Positions 24,756-34,585 of a DNA stretch of 64,000 bases are shown piece by piece. The stretch lies in the NCBI GenBank assembly GCA_964444975.1, contig CAYUJD010000007.1, positions 1 to 64,000 of the forward strand, read 5' to 3'. The notes below the pieces were generated by a model, which did no database searches, was not told where the DNA came from, and saw only the letters and a program-made list of their open reading frames with translations. This DNA comes from VBAS01 sp964444975 (lineage in GTDB: Bacteria; Bacteroidota; Bacteroidia; Chitinophagales; Chitinophagaceae). The position numbers and the translations under genes were made by a program. Each line of letters opens with the position of its first letter. Positions within the stretch are counted from its first letter, which is position 1.

Positions 24756-26327
24756 TCAGCGTTTCTGCCGGCGGGGTTTCCACCAGTTGCCCACTTTTCT
24801 CTTATTGCCTTCGGTGCTTCCCATGCGGTCCATGGCGCAGCGGAAACCGATAGTGGCGCTGGCCTGGTCTTCTTCCATATAGCGGCGGGTACCGGGGCTC
24901 AGCCAGTAGGCATAATCGGCCCAGCTGCCGCCCTTATACACTCTCGACTTATCGCTGATAAGCGTGGTGATGCCATAGCCATAAGCAGCCTGTGAAAGTG
25001 AGTCGCCATCAATGAAGTCAATCACATTGCCCCGCTGGTAGTTGCGGCGGTTCATGCTTTCTTTATCGGTCACATCGGCCATTTTTATTCGGCCCATGCT
25101 GTCTCTTGCAAATCTTGTTGTGGGATCGGTGGAGGTAGCATCTGCCACGTACAGCTTCTGGTATTTATTACCGCGGTACATATTCAAATCATCGCCATCC
25201 AGCAAGGTCAGCGGCCGGTACACATCGGCCACCCATTCGCTTACATTGCCGGCCATATTATACAAACCAAAGCCATTGGGGAAAGAAGCTTTTACATCCT
25301 GTGTGTAAACGGCATCATCATTCAAACCACCGGCCACACCGGCATAGTCGCCGTGGCCTCTTTTAAAGTTGGCCAGGTAATTACCCTGCCAGCTGCCATG
25401 GCGTGTATCACGAAGACCATTGGGATTATGGCTCCACGGATAAATCTGTTTGTTCATTATCAATTCTTCGCCACGCTTGCCTTCTTTGGGGCTGGGGCGG
25501 GGGTTTTGTGCCACATAGCCAAGTGCCGCATATTCCCACTCAGCCTCAGTAGGCAGCCGATAACCCGGGAATAAAATACCATCTTCTATAGTCACCTGTG
25601 TTCTGGGTGTACCCTGGGCTGTTTTTAATGGATTCTTTTTTGAAGTAGCGCCTTTACCCGGCTGGGGTGTGTAAAAACCAAGTAAATAAGATTTGGTTGT
25701 AAAATTATCTTCACCCTGCTGGGCCTGTATGCCCTGCTTGGCAGTCAAACCTCTTTTTATGAGTTCACCTTCATTCACACGGTCGCTGCGCCACAGGCAA
25801 AAATCAAAGGCCTGTTTCCAGCTGACGCCCACCACGGGATAGTTATTAAAACTGGGATGGCGGAAATAGTATTCTACCAGCGGCTCATTATAGCTCAGCT
25901 CGCTGCGCCAAACCAGTGTATCAGGCAATGCAGCATCCAGAATTTTTTGATAATTGGGATCCGCGTTAGGATCAAAAACACGGTTGAGCCAGTGGATATA
26001 TTCCCGGTAGTGTACATTGGCCACTTCACTTTTATCAATGTAAAAAGAAGGAACCGTCACCCGGCGTGGGATGTTGTTGAAATCACCCATTACATCTTCA
26101 TCAGTTTGACCCATGGTAAATGTGCCACCCTGGACAAATACCAGTCCCGGGCCGGTAGCCTGCTCCACTTCTTTGGATACCTGGTAGCCACCCATGGTTT
26201 TATCGTTGTAGTTCCAGCCGGTTACATCCGACTTGTCGTATTTCTTTTTGCCAAACAGCCCTTTTCCCTTACAGGAAGCTATCAAAACGGCGCAGGATAA
26301 CAGGAGAAATAAGTTTTTCACTTTCAT
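24756..26327 (-). CDS. gldJ: Gliding motility / type IX secretion lipoprotein GldJ
   Basis: A 523-residue outer-membrane lipoprotein (lipobox VLIASC, Cys19) with a formylglycine-generating-enzyme-like (SUMF1) domain: LVFVQGGTFTMGQ, VTVPSFYIDKSEVAN, PVVGVSWKQAFDFC, RLPTEAEWEYAA, FGLYNMAGNVSEWV, RVYKGGSWAD, IGFRCAM. GldJ stabilises GldK and is needed for T9SS secretion and gliding in Flavobacterium. GldK is a close relative, but the divergent porU-porV pair and nearby murF are the usual gldJ neighbourhood, so GldJ is preferred. It is divergent from porU (193-base shared upstream region). Confidence 0.87.
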   Translation of the reverse strand: MKVKNLFLLLSCAVLIASCKGKGLFGKKKYDKSDVTGWNYNDKTMGGYQVSKEVEQATGPGLVFVQGGTFTMGQTDEDVMGDFNNIPRRVTVPSFYIDKSEVANVHYREYIHWLNRVFDPNADPNYQKILDAALPDTLVWRSELSYNEPLVEYYFRHPSFNNYPVVGVSWKQAFDFCLWRSDRVNEGELIKRGLTAKQGIQAQQGEDNFTTKSYLLGFYTPQPGKGATSKKNPLKTAQGTPRTQVTIEDGILFPGYRLPTEAEWEYAALGYVAQNPRPSPKEGKRGEELIMNKQIYPWSHNPNGLRDTRHGSWQGNYLANFKRGHGDYAGVAGGLNDDAVYTQDVKASFPNGFGLYNMAGNVSEWVADVYRPLTLLDGDDLNMYRGNKYQKLYVADATSTDPTTRFARDSMGRIKMADVTDKESMNRRNYQRGNVIDFIDGDSLSQAAYGYGITTLISDKSRVYKGGSWADYAYWLSPGTRRYMEEDQASATIGFRCAMDRMGSTEGNKRKVGNWWKPRRQKR

Positions 26328-26520
26328 AGTTTTTTGTATAGACCTTTGAATAGGAATAATTTTAACGCCGGTTGAGATAAAATATTGTACCTGAGCAGCA
26401 TTTTATCAAACCACAGCCTTGTTTTTCGCCAAAAGCGAATATAGGCAGATTATGATGTATTAATTACGCAGAATTACTTTTTTTAAAAACCGTTAAAGCC
26501 CCATTTTTCAGCGCCGGATT

Positions 26521-29500
26521 ATGCGATTGGTTCCGCTTATAATAGCAGCTTTTGTGTCAGTAATTGACAGCCCGTTATTTGCTCAAAGGACTTATAAACC
26601 CAACTCGATGCTGGCATCGGGCACCTGGCATAAAATAGCAATAAAGGAAGCCGGTGTTTATAAAGTGGATGTGGCATTTTTATCGTCTCTTGGGTTTAAT
26701 ACAGCCAGTCTTTCTTCTGCGTCCATCCGGCTGTTTGGAAATGGCGGGGCCATGCTGAGCGAAGCAAATGCCGATATGCCGGCAGATGATCTTGTGGAAA
26801 ATGCAATAATGATAGTGGATGGCGGCGATGGGGTTTTCGGCGGCAGCGATTATTTTCTTTTTTATGCTCCCGGCCCCGGCCGCTGGATAAAAGATTCGCT
26901 TAACGGGAAATTTTTTCACCAGCAGAATATTTACTCAGATTCCGCTTATTATTTCATCAGCATTGGCGGCACGGGAAAGAGAATTGCTTCACTGCAGGTA
27001 AGCACAGCTCCGTCGGTTACGGTCACTTCTTTCAACGAAAGAATTTTTCATGAACTGGATACGGTCAATCTTTTGGGCAGCGGCAAAGAATGGCTGGGCG
27101 AAGAATTTGCCGATGCACCCGGCAAAACACTGGCGAGAAATTTTTCTTTTACTATTCCAAACCTGCTGACCTCGGCAGCAGCCACGCTTGTTTCAAATGC
27201 TGCGGCCCGGTCCATCAATGTGGCCAGCCGGTTTGATGTACGTATCAATAACCAGCCGGTGCAGCAGCTAAATATTCCTTCCACCGGGGCGGGCATTTAT
27301 GATTTGTTTGCCCAGCAGGCGTTGCAGGAAGCCGTAGTGATGATTCCGCAGGAAACATTTACGCTGAACTATATTTATGTGCCGGGCGGTTTCAATGCGC
27401 AGGGCTGGCTCAATTATTTTGAACTGCATGCACGCCGAAATCTTGCAATGGGTAATGCCGGAAGATTGCATTTCCGCGACTGGAACAGCGTGGGTAACCC
27501 GGTTTGCGAATTTGTAATTACCAATGCCAGTGCCGGCACACAGGTGTGGGACATTACCAACCCCTTGGAGCCGGTGAGGATGCAGGGAAATTTTTCAGGA
27601 AATGAATTCCGGTTTTCAAATGAGGGCAGCAGGTTGCGGGAGTACATCGCTTTTAACCCGACCAGTTTTTTAATACCGGCAAATACCGGCCCGGTGCCCA
27701 ACCAAAATCTTCACAATGCGCAGCCGGCCGATTATTTGATTGTGACCCACAAATCACTGAAGCAGGAAGCCGAAAGGCTGGCGGCTTTTCACCAGCAAAA
27801 AAATAATTTAAGAGTGACGGTGGTAAACACCGAACAGGTGTTTAATGAATTTTCATCGGGCAGCGCCGACCCGTCAGCCATCCGTGATTTTGTAAAAATG
27901 TATTACGATAAGTTTGGCACAAATGCTGCCAACAAACCGAAATACCTGTTGCTGTTTGGCGATGCTTCGTTTGATTATAAAAACAGGATTGCTGCAAACA
28001 CAAATCTTGTTGCTGCATGGCAAAGCAAAATTTCATTTGACCCGCTCAGCACATACACCAGCGATGATTTTTTCGGATTCCTGGATGACAACGAAGACAT
28101 CAACTCCGGCATTATCACCAACCTGCTTGATATAGGCATCGGGCGGTTGCCCGCCAAAAATCCGGCAGAAGCAAAAAATTACGTGGACAAATTGTTGGCC
28201 TATTTCAGCAAAGAAAGTTTTGGCCCATGGCGAAACAACATCACATTTATTGCAGATGACGAGGACAATAACCTGCACTTGCAGGATGCTGAACTGATAA
28301 CGGGCACTACTGCATCGGTAAATCCTGTTTTCAATATTCAGAAAATTTACCTCGATGCTTATCCTCAGCAAAGCGGCAGCGCCGGCAGCCGGTACCCTGC
28401 CGTGAATGAGGCTATTACTAACCGGATAATGAGCGGTACCCTGCTTTTCAATTTTATTGGTCATGGTGGTGCAGCCCGGCTGGCCGAAGAAGTCATCCTG
28501 GACCAGCCGATGATAAACAGTTGGGAAAACACAAACAGGCTTCCGCTGTTTGTAACGGCCACCTGCGATTTTGCACCTTACGATAATCCTTTTATCAATT
28601 CCATCGGCGAAAATATTCTGCTGCGGCCCCGCACCGGCGGCATTGCGCTGATGACCACCACGCGGCTGGTATTTTCGTTCAGCAACCGCATTATGAACAA
28701 TAACTATATGCAGTTTGCCATGCAACCCGATGCCAATGGGAAATACCGCAGCCTTGGCGAGGCCGTAATGGCTGCAAAAAATTATACCTATCAAACTTCC
28801 GGCGATATCATCAATAACCGGAAATTCACTTTACTTGGCGACCCGGCGCTTACGCTGGCATTTCCCCGGTTTACAATAAAAACCACACGAGTGAATGACA
28901 TCGATCCGGCATTGGTTGCAGACACTCTTTCTGCAGAAGAAAAAGTAACCATCGAAGGCGAAGTGGCGGATAATAATGGTAGTGTGCTAACCGGTTTTAC
29001 CGGCACTCTTTACCCGGTAGTGTACGATAAACCGCTGCCCGTTTCAACACGTGCCAATGATGCCGGCAGCCCTCAAACAATTTTTTTACAACAATCATCA
29101 ATTTTATTCAGGGGAAAAACATCAGTTGTCAACGGCCGCTTCAGGTTTGAATTTAAAATACCCAGGGACATCAATTACCAGTACGGCAACGGGAAAATCA
29201 GTTATTATGCCGAAGACGGTACTACCGATGGCAGCGATTACTTTAGCAGTTTTATCATTGGAGGCTCATCGTCGCTTGCCGATGCGGATAAAGAAGGCCC
29301 GGAATTAAAAGCCTGGCTCAATGATGAAAAATTTGTAAGCGGCAGCATTGTGAACCAGCAGCCGGTACTTATTTTGAAAATGGCCGATTCTTCCGGCATC
29401 AACACGTCCGGCACGGGTATCGGGCACGACATTACTGCCATGCTTGACAACGACAACAACAGGATTTTTATACTGAACGATTTTTATGAATCGGAGCTTG

Positions 29501-29946
29501 ACAATTTCGGCCGGGGTGCTGTTCGTTTTCAGTTGCCACAGTTAGAACCGGGCCCGCACAGTTTACGTATCAAAGCATGGGATGTGCTGAACAATTCGTC
29601 GGAGTATATCCTCGATTTTACGGTGGTGAATGATGATGAGCTGGTGATAAGCCATGTGCTGAATTATCCCAACCCGTTTACTACCAAAACACAGTTTTGG
29701 TTTGAACACAACAAACCAGGTCAGGAACTTTTAGTACGGATTCACATATATTCGCTTTCAGGTAAGGTGGTAAAAACCATTGAAAAAGCAATAAATAACG
29801 ACGGTAACCGTTCTTGTGAAGCAGAATGGGACGGGCGGGATGAATTTGGCGACAGGGTAGGCAGGGGGGTATATTTGTACCGCCTGCAGGTAACTGGCCC
29901 GGGCTTGAAAACAAGAACAGTGACAGAAAAACTGGTAGTGCTATAG
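26521..29946 (+). CDS. porU: Type IX secretion system sortase PorU
   Basis: A 1141-residue surface sortase that cuts T9SS C-terminal signals and attaches cargo to anionic LPS. It has a signal peptide ending in SPLFAQ, a long N-terminal beta region, then a C25 gingipain-like peptidase domain with catalytic His648 (FIGHGGA) and Cys682 (TATCDFAP). The C-terminus is itself a T9SS-type signal domain (NYPNPFTTKTQF, SGKVVKT, GRGVYLYRLQV). Length and domain order fit PorU. It is followed 98 bases later by porV, its partner in the attachment complex. Confidence 0.95.
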   Translation: MRLVPLIIAAFVSVIDSPLFAQRTYKPNSMLASGTWHKIAIKEAGVYKVDVAFLSSLGFNTASLSSASIRLFGNGGAMLSEANADMPADDLVENAIMIVDGGDGVFGGSDYFLFYAPGPGRWIKDSLNGKFFHQQNIYSDSAYYFISIGGTGKRIASLQVSTAPSVTVTSFNERIFHELDTVNLLGSGKEWLGEEFADAPGKTLARNFSFTIPNLLTSAAATLVSNAAARSINVASRFDVRINNQPVQQLNIPSTGAGIYDLFAQQALQEAVVMIPQETFTLNYIYVPGGFNAQGWLNYFELHARRNLAMGNAGRLHFRDWNSVGNPVCEFVITNASAGTQVWDITNPLEPVRMQGNFSGNEFRFSNEGSRLREYIAFNPTSFLIPANTGPVPNQNLHNAQPADYLIVTHKSLKQEAERLAAFHQQKNNLRVTVVNTEQVFNEFSSGSADPSAIRDFVKMYYDKFGTNAANKPKYLLLFGDASFDYKNRIAANTNLVAAWQSKISFDPLSTYTSDDFFGFLDDNEDINSGIITNLLDIGIGRLPAKNPAEAKNYVDKLLAYFSKESFGPWRNNITFIADDEDNNLHLQDAELITGTTASVNPVFNIQKIYLDAYPQQSGSAGSRYPAVNEAITNRIMSGTLLFNFIGHGGAARLAEEVILDQPMINSWENTNRLPLFVTATCDFAPYDNPFINSIGENILLRPRTGGIALMTTTRLVFSFSNRIMNNNYMQFAMQPDANGKYRSLGEAVMAAKNYTYQTSGDIINNRKFTLLGDPALTLAFPRFTIKTTRVNDIDPALVADTLSAEEKVTIEGEVADNNGSVLTGFTGTLYPVVYDKPLPVSTRANDAGSPQTIFLQQSSILFRGKTSVVNGRFRFEFKIPRDINYQYGNGKISYYAEDGTTDGSDYFSSFIIGGSSSLADADKEGPELKAWLNDEKFVSGSIVNQQPVLILKMADSSGINTSGTGIGHDITAMLDNDNNRIFILNDFYESELDNFGRGAVRFQLPQLEPGPHSLRIKAWDVLNNSSEYILDFTVVNDDELVISHVLNYPNPFTTKTQFWFEHNKPGQELLVRIHIYSLSGKVVKTIEKAINNDGNRSCEAEWDGRDEFGDRVGRGVYLYRLQVTGPGLKTRTVTEKLVVL

Positions 29947-30044
29947 CCAATATTAGCGATTCGGTGCTGAATAAAAAATAAGCATTTTCGGACACTGATT
30001 TTTAAAATTCGTCTATATTTACACAATAACATAAACTCTTACTA

Positions 30045-31202
30045 ATGAGACCAACTGCTATCAAACTATCTGCTGCAATCCTTCTTGTACTTGGAATTGC
30101 TCCCGGCATCAAGGCTCAGAATGTTGACCCCATTAATGTTGTCACCACTGCTGTTCCCTTCCTTCGCATTTCGCCCGATGCTCGGGCTGCCGGTATGGGC
30201 GACCTGGCGCTGGCCACCTCACCTGATGCCAACTCATCTTTCTGGAATCTTGCTAAAATTCCTTTTAATACAGAAATAGGTGGTGTTTCTGCTTCGTATA
30301 CTCCCTGGTTAAAAGATATTTTGAACGATGTTTACCTTGCTTCACTGGCCGGGTACTATAAATGGGATGAACAGCAGGCCATTTCCGCTTCGTTAAGATA
30401 TTTCAGCCTGGGCAATATCCAGTTCACCGATAATCTTGGCAATGATCTGAATACTTTCCGCCCACGGGAATTTGGAATTGATGTGGGCTATTCACGCAAA
30501 CTGTCTGATAAAGCCGGTATCGGTGTCGGTCTGAAGTATATTTATTCCAACCTGGCTGAAGGTCCGGCTGCGGGTAATAATTATAAAGCAGCCAGCGCTG
30601 TAGCCGGCGATCTTGCATTTTTCCTCAATGGGCATAACGACCAGGGTCAGGGATGGGCTTTCGGCGCAGTGATGAGCAACCTCGGTTCAAAAATTTCTTA
30701 TACCGATAATGCAGATCAAAAGGACTATATACCGGCAAATCTCGGAATCGGCACTACTTATACAAGAGTATTCAATAGCGCCAATAAAATCACCTTTGGA
30801 GTTGACCTGAACAAACTGCTTGTACCTACACCTCCTGCAGATCCGGCAACACAGCAGGAACTGGAAGATTACCGCAGCAAGAGTGTCATCAGCAGCTGGT
30901 TCAGCTCATTTGGCGATGCGCCGGGTGGCTTCAGCGAAGAAGTAAAGGAATTCCAGGTTTCCATCGGCGCCGAATATATGTACAATAACCAGTTTGCACT
31001 CCGCACCGGTTATTTTCATGAAGACAAAACAAAAGGCAACCGCCGCTATTTCACCATGGGCGTAGGCATCAAATACCAGAGCTTTGGTCTTGATTTCTCT
31101 TACCTGCTTCCTTCGGGCAGTGGGGTTGACCGCAATCCTTTGTCAAACACATTGCGCTTCTCGCTTCATTTCAACTTTGATGGAGCTGCAGCGGCTAAAT
31201 AA
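30045..31202 (+). CDS. porV: Type IX secretion outer-membrane protein PorV (LptO)
   Basis: A 385-residue FadL-like barrel that shuttles T9SS cargo from the translocon to PorU. After the signal peptide (ending IKAQ) come the PorV landmarks VPFLRISPDARAAGMGD, LATSPDANSSFWNLAK, YYKWDEQQAISASLRYF and FRPREFGIDVGYSRKL, and it ends LRFSLHFNF. It is downstream of porU in the same direction and is closed by a terminator at 31223-31249. Confidence 0.95.
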   Translation: MRPTAIKLSAAILLVLGIAPGIKAQNVDPINVVTTAVPFLRISPDARAAGMGDLALATSPDANSSFWNLAKIPFNTEIGGVSASYTPWLKDILNDVYLASLAGYYKWDEQQAISASLRYFSLGNIQFTDNLGNDLNTFRPREFGIDVGYSRKLSDKAGIGVGLKYIYSNLAEGPAAGNNYKAASAVAGDLAFFLNGHNDQGQGWAFGAVMSNLGSKISYTDNADQKDYIPANLGIGTTYTRVFNSANKITFGVDLNKLLVPTPPADPATQQELEDYRSKSVISSWFSSFGDAPGGFSEEVKEFQVSIGAEYMYNNQFALRTGYFHEDKTKGNRRYFTMGVGIKYQSFGLDFSYLLPSGSGVDRNPLSNTLRFSLHFNFDGAAAAK

Positions 31203-31222
31203 TTTTGTAAAACAATTTCAGC

Positions 31223-31249
31223 GACGCCTCAGCACGGGGCGTCTTTTTT
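31223..31249 (+). terminator. Intrinsic terminator of porUV
   Basis: GACGCC pairs with GGCGTC, followed by TTTTTTA, 20 bases after the porV stop and 24 bases before ispF. Confidence 0.8.
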
Positions 31250-31272
31250 ATTTTTGAAAAAACAGTTTCACT

Positions 31273-31755
31273 ATGGCTTATCGCATCGGCAGCGGAGTTG
31301 ATTTTCACCGGCTGGAAAAAGGAAGGGCATTATGGATTGGCGGCGTAAAAATTCCGCATAAAAAAGGAGCCGCCGGCCACAGCGATGCCGATGTGCTGCT
31401 GCACGCCATTTGCGATGCCCTGCTGGGCGCACTGGCATTGGGCGATATCGGCTTTCATTTTCCCAATACGTCGGATGAATTCAAAGATATTGAGAGCAGC
31501 AGGCTGCTGCAGCAGACAATGGAAATAGTAAGGAAAGAAAATTACTCCGTGGTAAATATTGACAGTACCGTTTGCCTGCAGGAGCCTAAAATAAAACCGT
31601 ACACGGCAGAAATGAGAAAAATCATTGCTGTAATCACCGGCATTACTGTAAATGATATTTCAATAAAAGCCACCACTACCGAAGAAATGGGCTTTGTTGG
31701 AAAAGGAAAAGGGATAATGGCGTATGCCACTGTGTTGTTGAAGAAGAGTGAGTGA
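31273..31755 (+). CDS. ispF: 2-C-methyl-D-erythritol 2,4-cyclodiphosphate synthase
   Basis: A 160-residue trimeric enzyme of the non-mevalonate isoprenoid pathway. Metal ligands are Asp10 and His12 (GVDFHRL) and His44 (DVLLHAICDA), and the AGHSDAD loop binds the cytidine nucleotide. Thr-rich KATTTEEMGFVGKGKG near the C-terminus is the family's closing motif. Length is normal. It stands alone between terminators and repeats. Confidence 0.97.
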   Translation: MAYRIGSGVDFHRLEKGRALWIGGVKIPHKKGAAGHSDADVLLHAICDALLGALALGDIGFHFPNTSDEFKDIESSRLLQQTMEIVRKENYSVVNIDSTVCLQEPKIKPYTAEMRKIIAVITGITVNDISIKATTTEEMGFVGKGKGIMAYATVLLKKSE

Positions 31756-31777
31756 GGATGAGATAGATTGATGGCTT

Positions 31778-31870
31778 GATGGTTAGATGGTTAGATGGTT
31801 TGCTTGCTTGATTGTTTTTCCCATAGTGTGAAGATTAACCATCAAACAATTCAGCCATCAAACATTGCTC
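31778..31870. repeat. GATGGTTA tandem repeat and inverted copies
   Basis: Nearly three tandem copies of GATGGTTA lie at 31778-31801. Inverted elements with the same core (AACCATC, GCCATCAAAC) follow at about 31837-31865. The segment fills the 152-base space between ispF and dut and could fold back on itself. A similar CCATAACCATCCAACCATC string sits between argB and argF' (40490-40510). Confidence 0.55.
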
Positions 31871-31894
31871 CCTGCCCTTGTGCCTTCATTAGTT

Positions 31895-31902
31895 TATCTT
31901 TG
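31895..31902 (+). promoter_or_regulatory. -7 box of dut (TATCTTTG)
   Basis: TATCTTTG fits TAnnTTTG and ends 5 bases before the dut ATG, predicting a nearly leaderless transcript as at gltX. Confidence 0.45.
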
Positions 31903-31907
31903 CCGCA

Positions 31908-32351
31908 ATGCCATCAGTCAAAATCAGGATTGTAAATACATCGGCGAATCCCTTACCGCAATACGCTACCGAAGGTTCATCAGGGATGGACATCAGGGCT
32001 TCCATACCTGCCCCGGTTAAGCTGCAGCCGATGGAAAGAGTATTAATACCAACCGGGCTGTTTATTGAATTACCTTATGGCTGCGAAGCGCAGATACGAC
32101 CCCGTAGCGGACTTGCCATCAAATATGGCATTACCTGCCTGAACACTCCCGGCACCATTGATGCCGATTACCGCGGGGAAATTAAGATTATCTTAATCAA
32201 CCTTTCAGCCGAAGAGCAGGTCATTCACCCGGGCGACAGGATAGCGCAAATGATAATTCAACGGGTGGAAAAAGCGGAACTGGAAGAGGTGGAAATTTTA
32301 AGCGAAACCATAAGAGCGGGTGGCGGTTTTGGCCATACAGGCAAACATTAA
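31908..32351 (+). CDS. dut: dUTP diphosphatase
   Basis: A 147-residue trimeric dUTPase that hydrolyses dUTP to dUMP. All five family motifs are present: SGMDIRAS, PRSGLAIKYGI, GTIDADYRGEI (with the catalytic Asp), GDRIAQMII, and the C-terminal glycine-rich RAGGGFGHTG that closes over the substrate. It is followed 6 bases later by the DUF4292 gene, so the two are likely co-transcribed. Confidence 0.97.
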   Translation: MPSVKIRIVNTSANPLPQYATEGSSGMDIRASIPAPVKLQPMERVLIPTGLFIELPYGCEAQIRPRSGLAIKYGITCLNTPGTIDADYRGEIKIILINLSAEEQVIHPGDRIAQMIIQRVEKAELEEVEILSETIRAGGGFGHTGKH

Positions 32352-32357
32352 AAAGTG

Positions 32358-33170
32358 ATGAGGTTTATTATCATATTGGGCACAGCAGCGCTGCTTGTTT
32401 CGTCCTGCCGGTCTGCACGGAAGATTCAATCGGCTATTTCGGTAAAAAAAGATACCGTGGAAACAGTGGCAGCGGTTGATCTCCGGGGCGATTCCATCCG
32501 CTTTATGAATGAAACCTATCATAAACTGCAGCAGAATAAAATTGAGTTTGAAACTTTTTCAGCCAAAATAAACACCGACTACCAGGGCAGCGACGGGAAA
32601 AAATATGACGTGAATGTTTTTGTACGGATGAAAAAAGACAGCATCATCTGGCTGTCAGTAAACGGCGCACTGGGTATTGAAGGTATGCGGATAGTAATAG
32701 ATAATGATTCGGTGCAGATACTGAATAAGCTGGATAAAGAATACCAGGTTCGATCGCTGGCCTACCTGCAGGAGGTGGCCGCCCTGCCGCTTGACCTGCG
32801 CTCCATGCAGGAGCTCATCATCGGCAACCCGGTATTTCTTGACAGCAATTTTATTTCTTATTCTACGGACGGAAATATTATTTCGCTGCTGAGTGAAGGA
32901 GAATGGTTCAGGCATCTTATTTCCATGAATAATAACGATCACCTGGTGCTGCACAGCAAGCTGGACGATGTGGATATACTGCGCAACCGCACCTGTTTTC
33001 TTACTTATTCGGAATATGAAAACAAGAAAGGTGTTAATTTTTCCACCAACCGCCTGGTATCTGTTACTGAAAAAACAAAGCTGGATGTAAAGCTGAACTT
33101 CAAGCAGTATGGGTTTAATGAAACGTTAAGCTTCCCGTTTTCCATCCCCAAAAACTATAAAAGGATTTAG
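32358..33170 (+). CDS. DUF4292 lipoprotein
   Basis: A 270-residue lipoprotein (lipobox LLVSSC) followed by a LolA/LolB-like beta fold: FETFSAKINTDYQGSDGKKY, VFVRMKKDSIIWLSVNGALGIEG and MRIVIDNDSVQILNK are typical of DUF4292 in Bacteroidota. The structural relation to LolB suggests lipoprotein or lipid handling at the outer membrane, but no function is proven. ATG at 32358 is used; a GTG lies one codon upstream. It sits between dut and an EnvC-like gene. Confidence 0.85.
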   Translation: MRFIIILGTAALLVSSCRSARKIQSAISVKKDTVETVAAVDLRGDSIRFMNETYHKLQQNKIEFETFSAKINTDYQGSDGKKYDVNVFVRMKKDSIIWLSVNGALGIEGMRIVIDNDSVQILNKLDKEYQVRSLAYLQEVAALPLDLRSMQELIIGNPVFLDSNFISYSTDGNIISLLSEGEWFRHLISMNNNDHLVLHSKLDDVDILRNRTCFLTYSEYENKKGVNFSTNRLVSVTEKTKLDVKLNFKQYGFNETLSFPFSIPKNYKRI

Positions 33171-33253
33171 CAAATAAAATTTAATTTGCAGGTTGCCGTT
33201 CTTTACCAATTTCAATACGCTTATGTTCATCTCACTTTCGGCGGCAAATATAA

Positions 33254-34549
33254 ATGACCAGTACGATGAGAAATACATTCTTTTTACTTTCCGTATTCCT
33301 GTTTGCAGGCGGTGTTCTTTTTGCCCAGCAAACGGATGATAAGGCCAAACTGGAGAAAGAAAGACAGGAAATTCAGCAGGAAATAAAAGAAATACAGAGC
33401 CAGTATGATAAAATAAAGGGCCAAAAAAAACAGATAGTGGGGCAGTACAATCTGCTTGAAAGGAAAGTGAAACTGCAAAACCGCTACATCAGCAACATCA
33501 ACCGTGAACTTCGCATGATTGACGATGATATTTACCTGAGCAACCTGGAAATTTACCGGCTCAGCAGGTTGCTGGATACGCTGAAAGCACAATATGCCCG
33601 CAGCGTGGTATATGCTTATAAAAACAGGAGCACATACGATTTCCTGAACTTTATTTTTTCAGCCGCCAGCTTCAACGATGCCATGAAGCGGATTGCCTAC
33701 CTGAAAAGCTACCGGGCCTACCGTGAGCAGCAGGTGAGCACCATCAGGGAAACACAGGCAACCATTGCCAGGAGAAAAGAAGAACAGATAGGCAAGAAAA
33801 AACAAAAAGACGAAGCGCTGAAAAACCAGACCGAGCAGGCAAGAGTGCTGGAAAGCCAGAAGAGGGAAAAAGATGCTGTGCTTGCCAGTCTGAAATCGCA
33901 GGAAAAGAACCTGGAAAAACAATTGGCAGCCAAAAAGAAAAAAGACAGGGATTTGCAAAATGCCATTGCTGCGATAGTGCGCCGCGAAATAGAAGCGGCT
34001 AAGAAAAAAGCTGCTGAAGATGCGGCAAAAAATAAACCGGTAACAACGGAAACACCGGTAACAACAAACCTAATAACAAAACCAGCCACTGCGAAAACAC
34101 CGGTTATTTTTAATACGGAAGCCGATTTAAAACTGAACGCCAACTTTGAATCGAACCGCAGCCGCCTGCCCTGGCCGGTTGACCAGGGATACGTCTGCAT
34201 TCATTTCGGTTCGTACCAGATTGGCGACACAAAGCTGAAAGGCGAAAACCCGGGCATCACCATTTGCACTCCCGCGGCAGGAGTAAATGCCAAAGCCGTG
34301 TTTGACGGCGAAGTAGTGGGTGTGTTCAACATTGCCGACACCAGGGTGATTACCATCAGGCATGGAAAATATTTTACCACCTACAGCAATCTTTCATCGG
34401 TGAATGTGTCAAAAGGCGCCATGGTAAAAACCGGGGAGGTAATTGGCAAAGTGGGGGTAGATACTGATGATGGATCCGGCGGCAAACTCGATTTCCTGCT
34501 GATGATAGAAACCAAAAATGTAAATCCGGAGCCCTGGTTGAGAAAATAA
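33254..34549 (+). CDS. EnvC-like murein hydrolase activator (degenerate LytM domain)
   Basis: A 431-residue periplasmic protein with a signal peptide (best from Met5: MRNTFFLLSVFLFAGG), a long coiled coil from about residue 25 to 265 with many Lys, Glu and Gln residues, a Thr/Pro linker and a C-terminal LytM/M23 domain. The metal-binding HxH of active M23 peptidases is replaced: the segment equivalent to HLHFE reads KLDFLLMIE. Such domains, as in E. coli EnvC, activate amidases at the division septum rather than cut peptidoglycan themselves. This role is inferred by homology. Confidence 0.88.
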   Translation: MTSTMRNTFFLLSVFLFAGGVLFAQQTDDKAKLEKERQEIQQEIKEIQSQYDKIKGQKKQIVGQYNLLERKVKLQNRYISNINRELRMIDDDIYLSNLEIYRLSRLLDTLKAQYARSVVYAYKNRSTYDFLNFIFSAASFNDAMKRIAYLKSYRAYREQQVSTIRETQATIARRKEEQIGKKKQKDEALKNQTEQARVLESQKREKDAVLASLKSQEKNLEKQLAAKKKKDRDLQNAIAAIVRREIEAAKKKAAEDAAKNKPVTTETPVTTNLITKPATAKTPVIFNTEADLKLNANFESNRSRLPWPVDQGYVCIHFGSYQIGDTKLKGENPGITICTPAAGVNAKAVFDGEVVGVFNIADTRVITIRHGKYFTTYSNLSSVNVSKGAMVKTGEVIGKVGVDTDDGSGGKLDFLLMIETKNVNPEPWLRK

Positions 34550-34560
34550 TTGTTTCGGAC

Positions 34561-34585
34561 TGGCGGCTCTCCGCCGCAGTTTATT
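34561..34585. terminator. Weak hairpin between convergent genes
   Basis: GGCGG and CCGCC pair around CTCT, followed on the plus strand by CAGTTTATTTTA. It lies between the EnvC-like and bshA stops and may serve the former. Confidence 0.35.

Noticed and set aside
28033..28794. 253-codon open frame on the minus strand
   Set aside because: Antisense to the catalytic part of porU; composition is that of a reversed coding strand.
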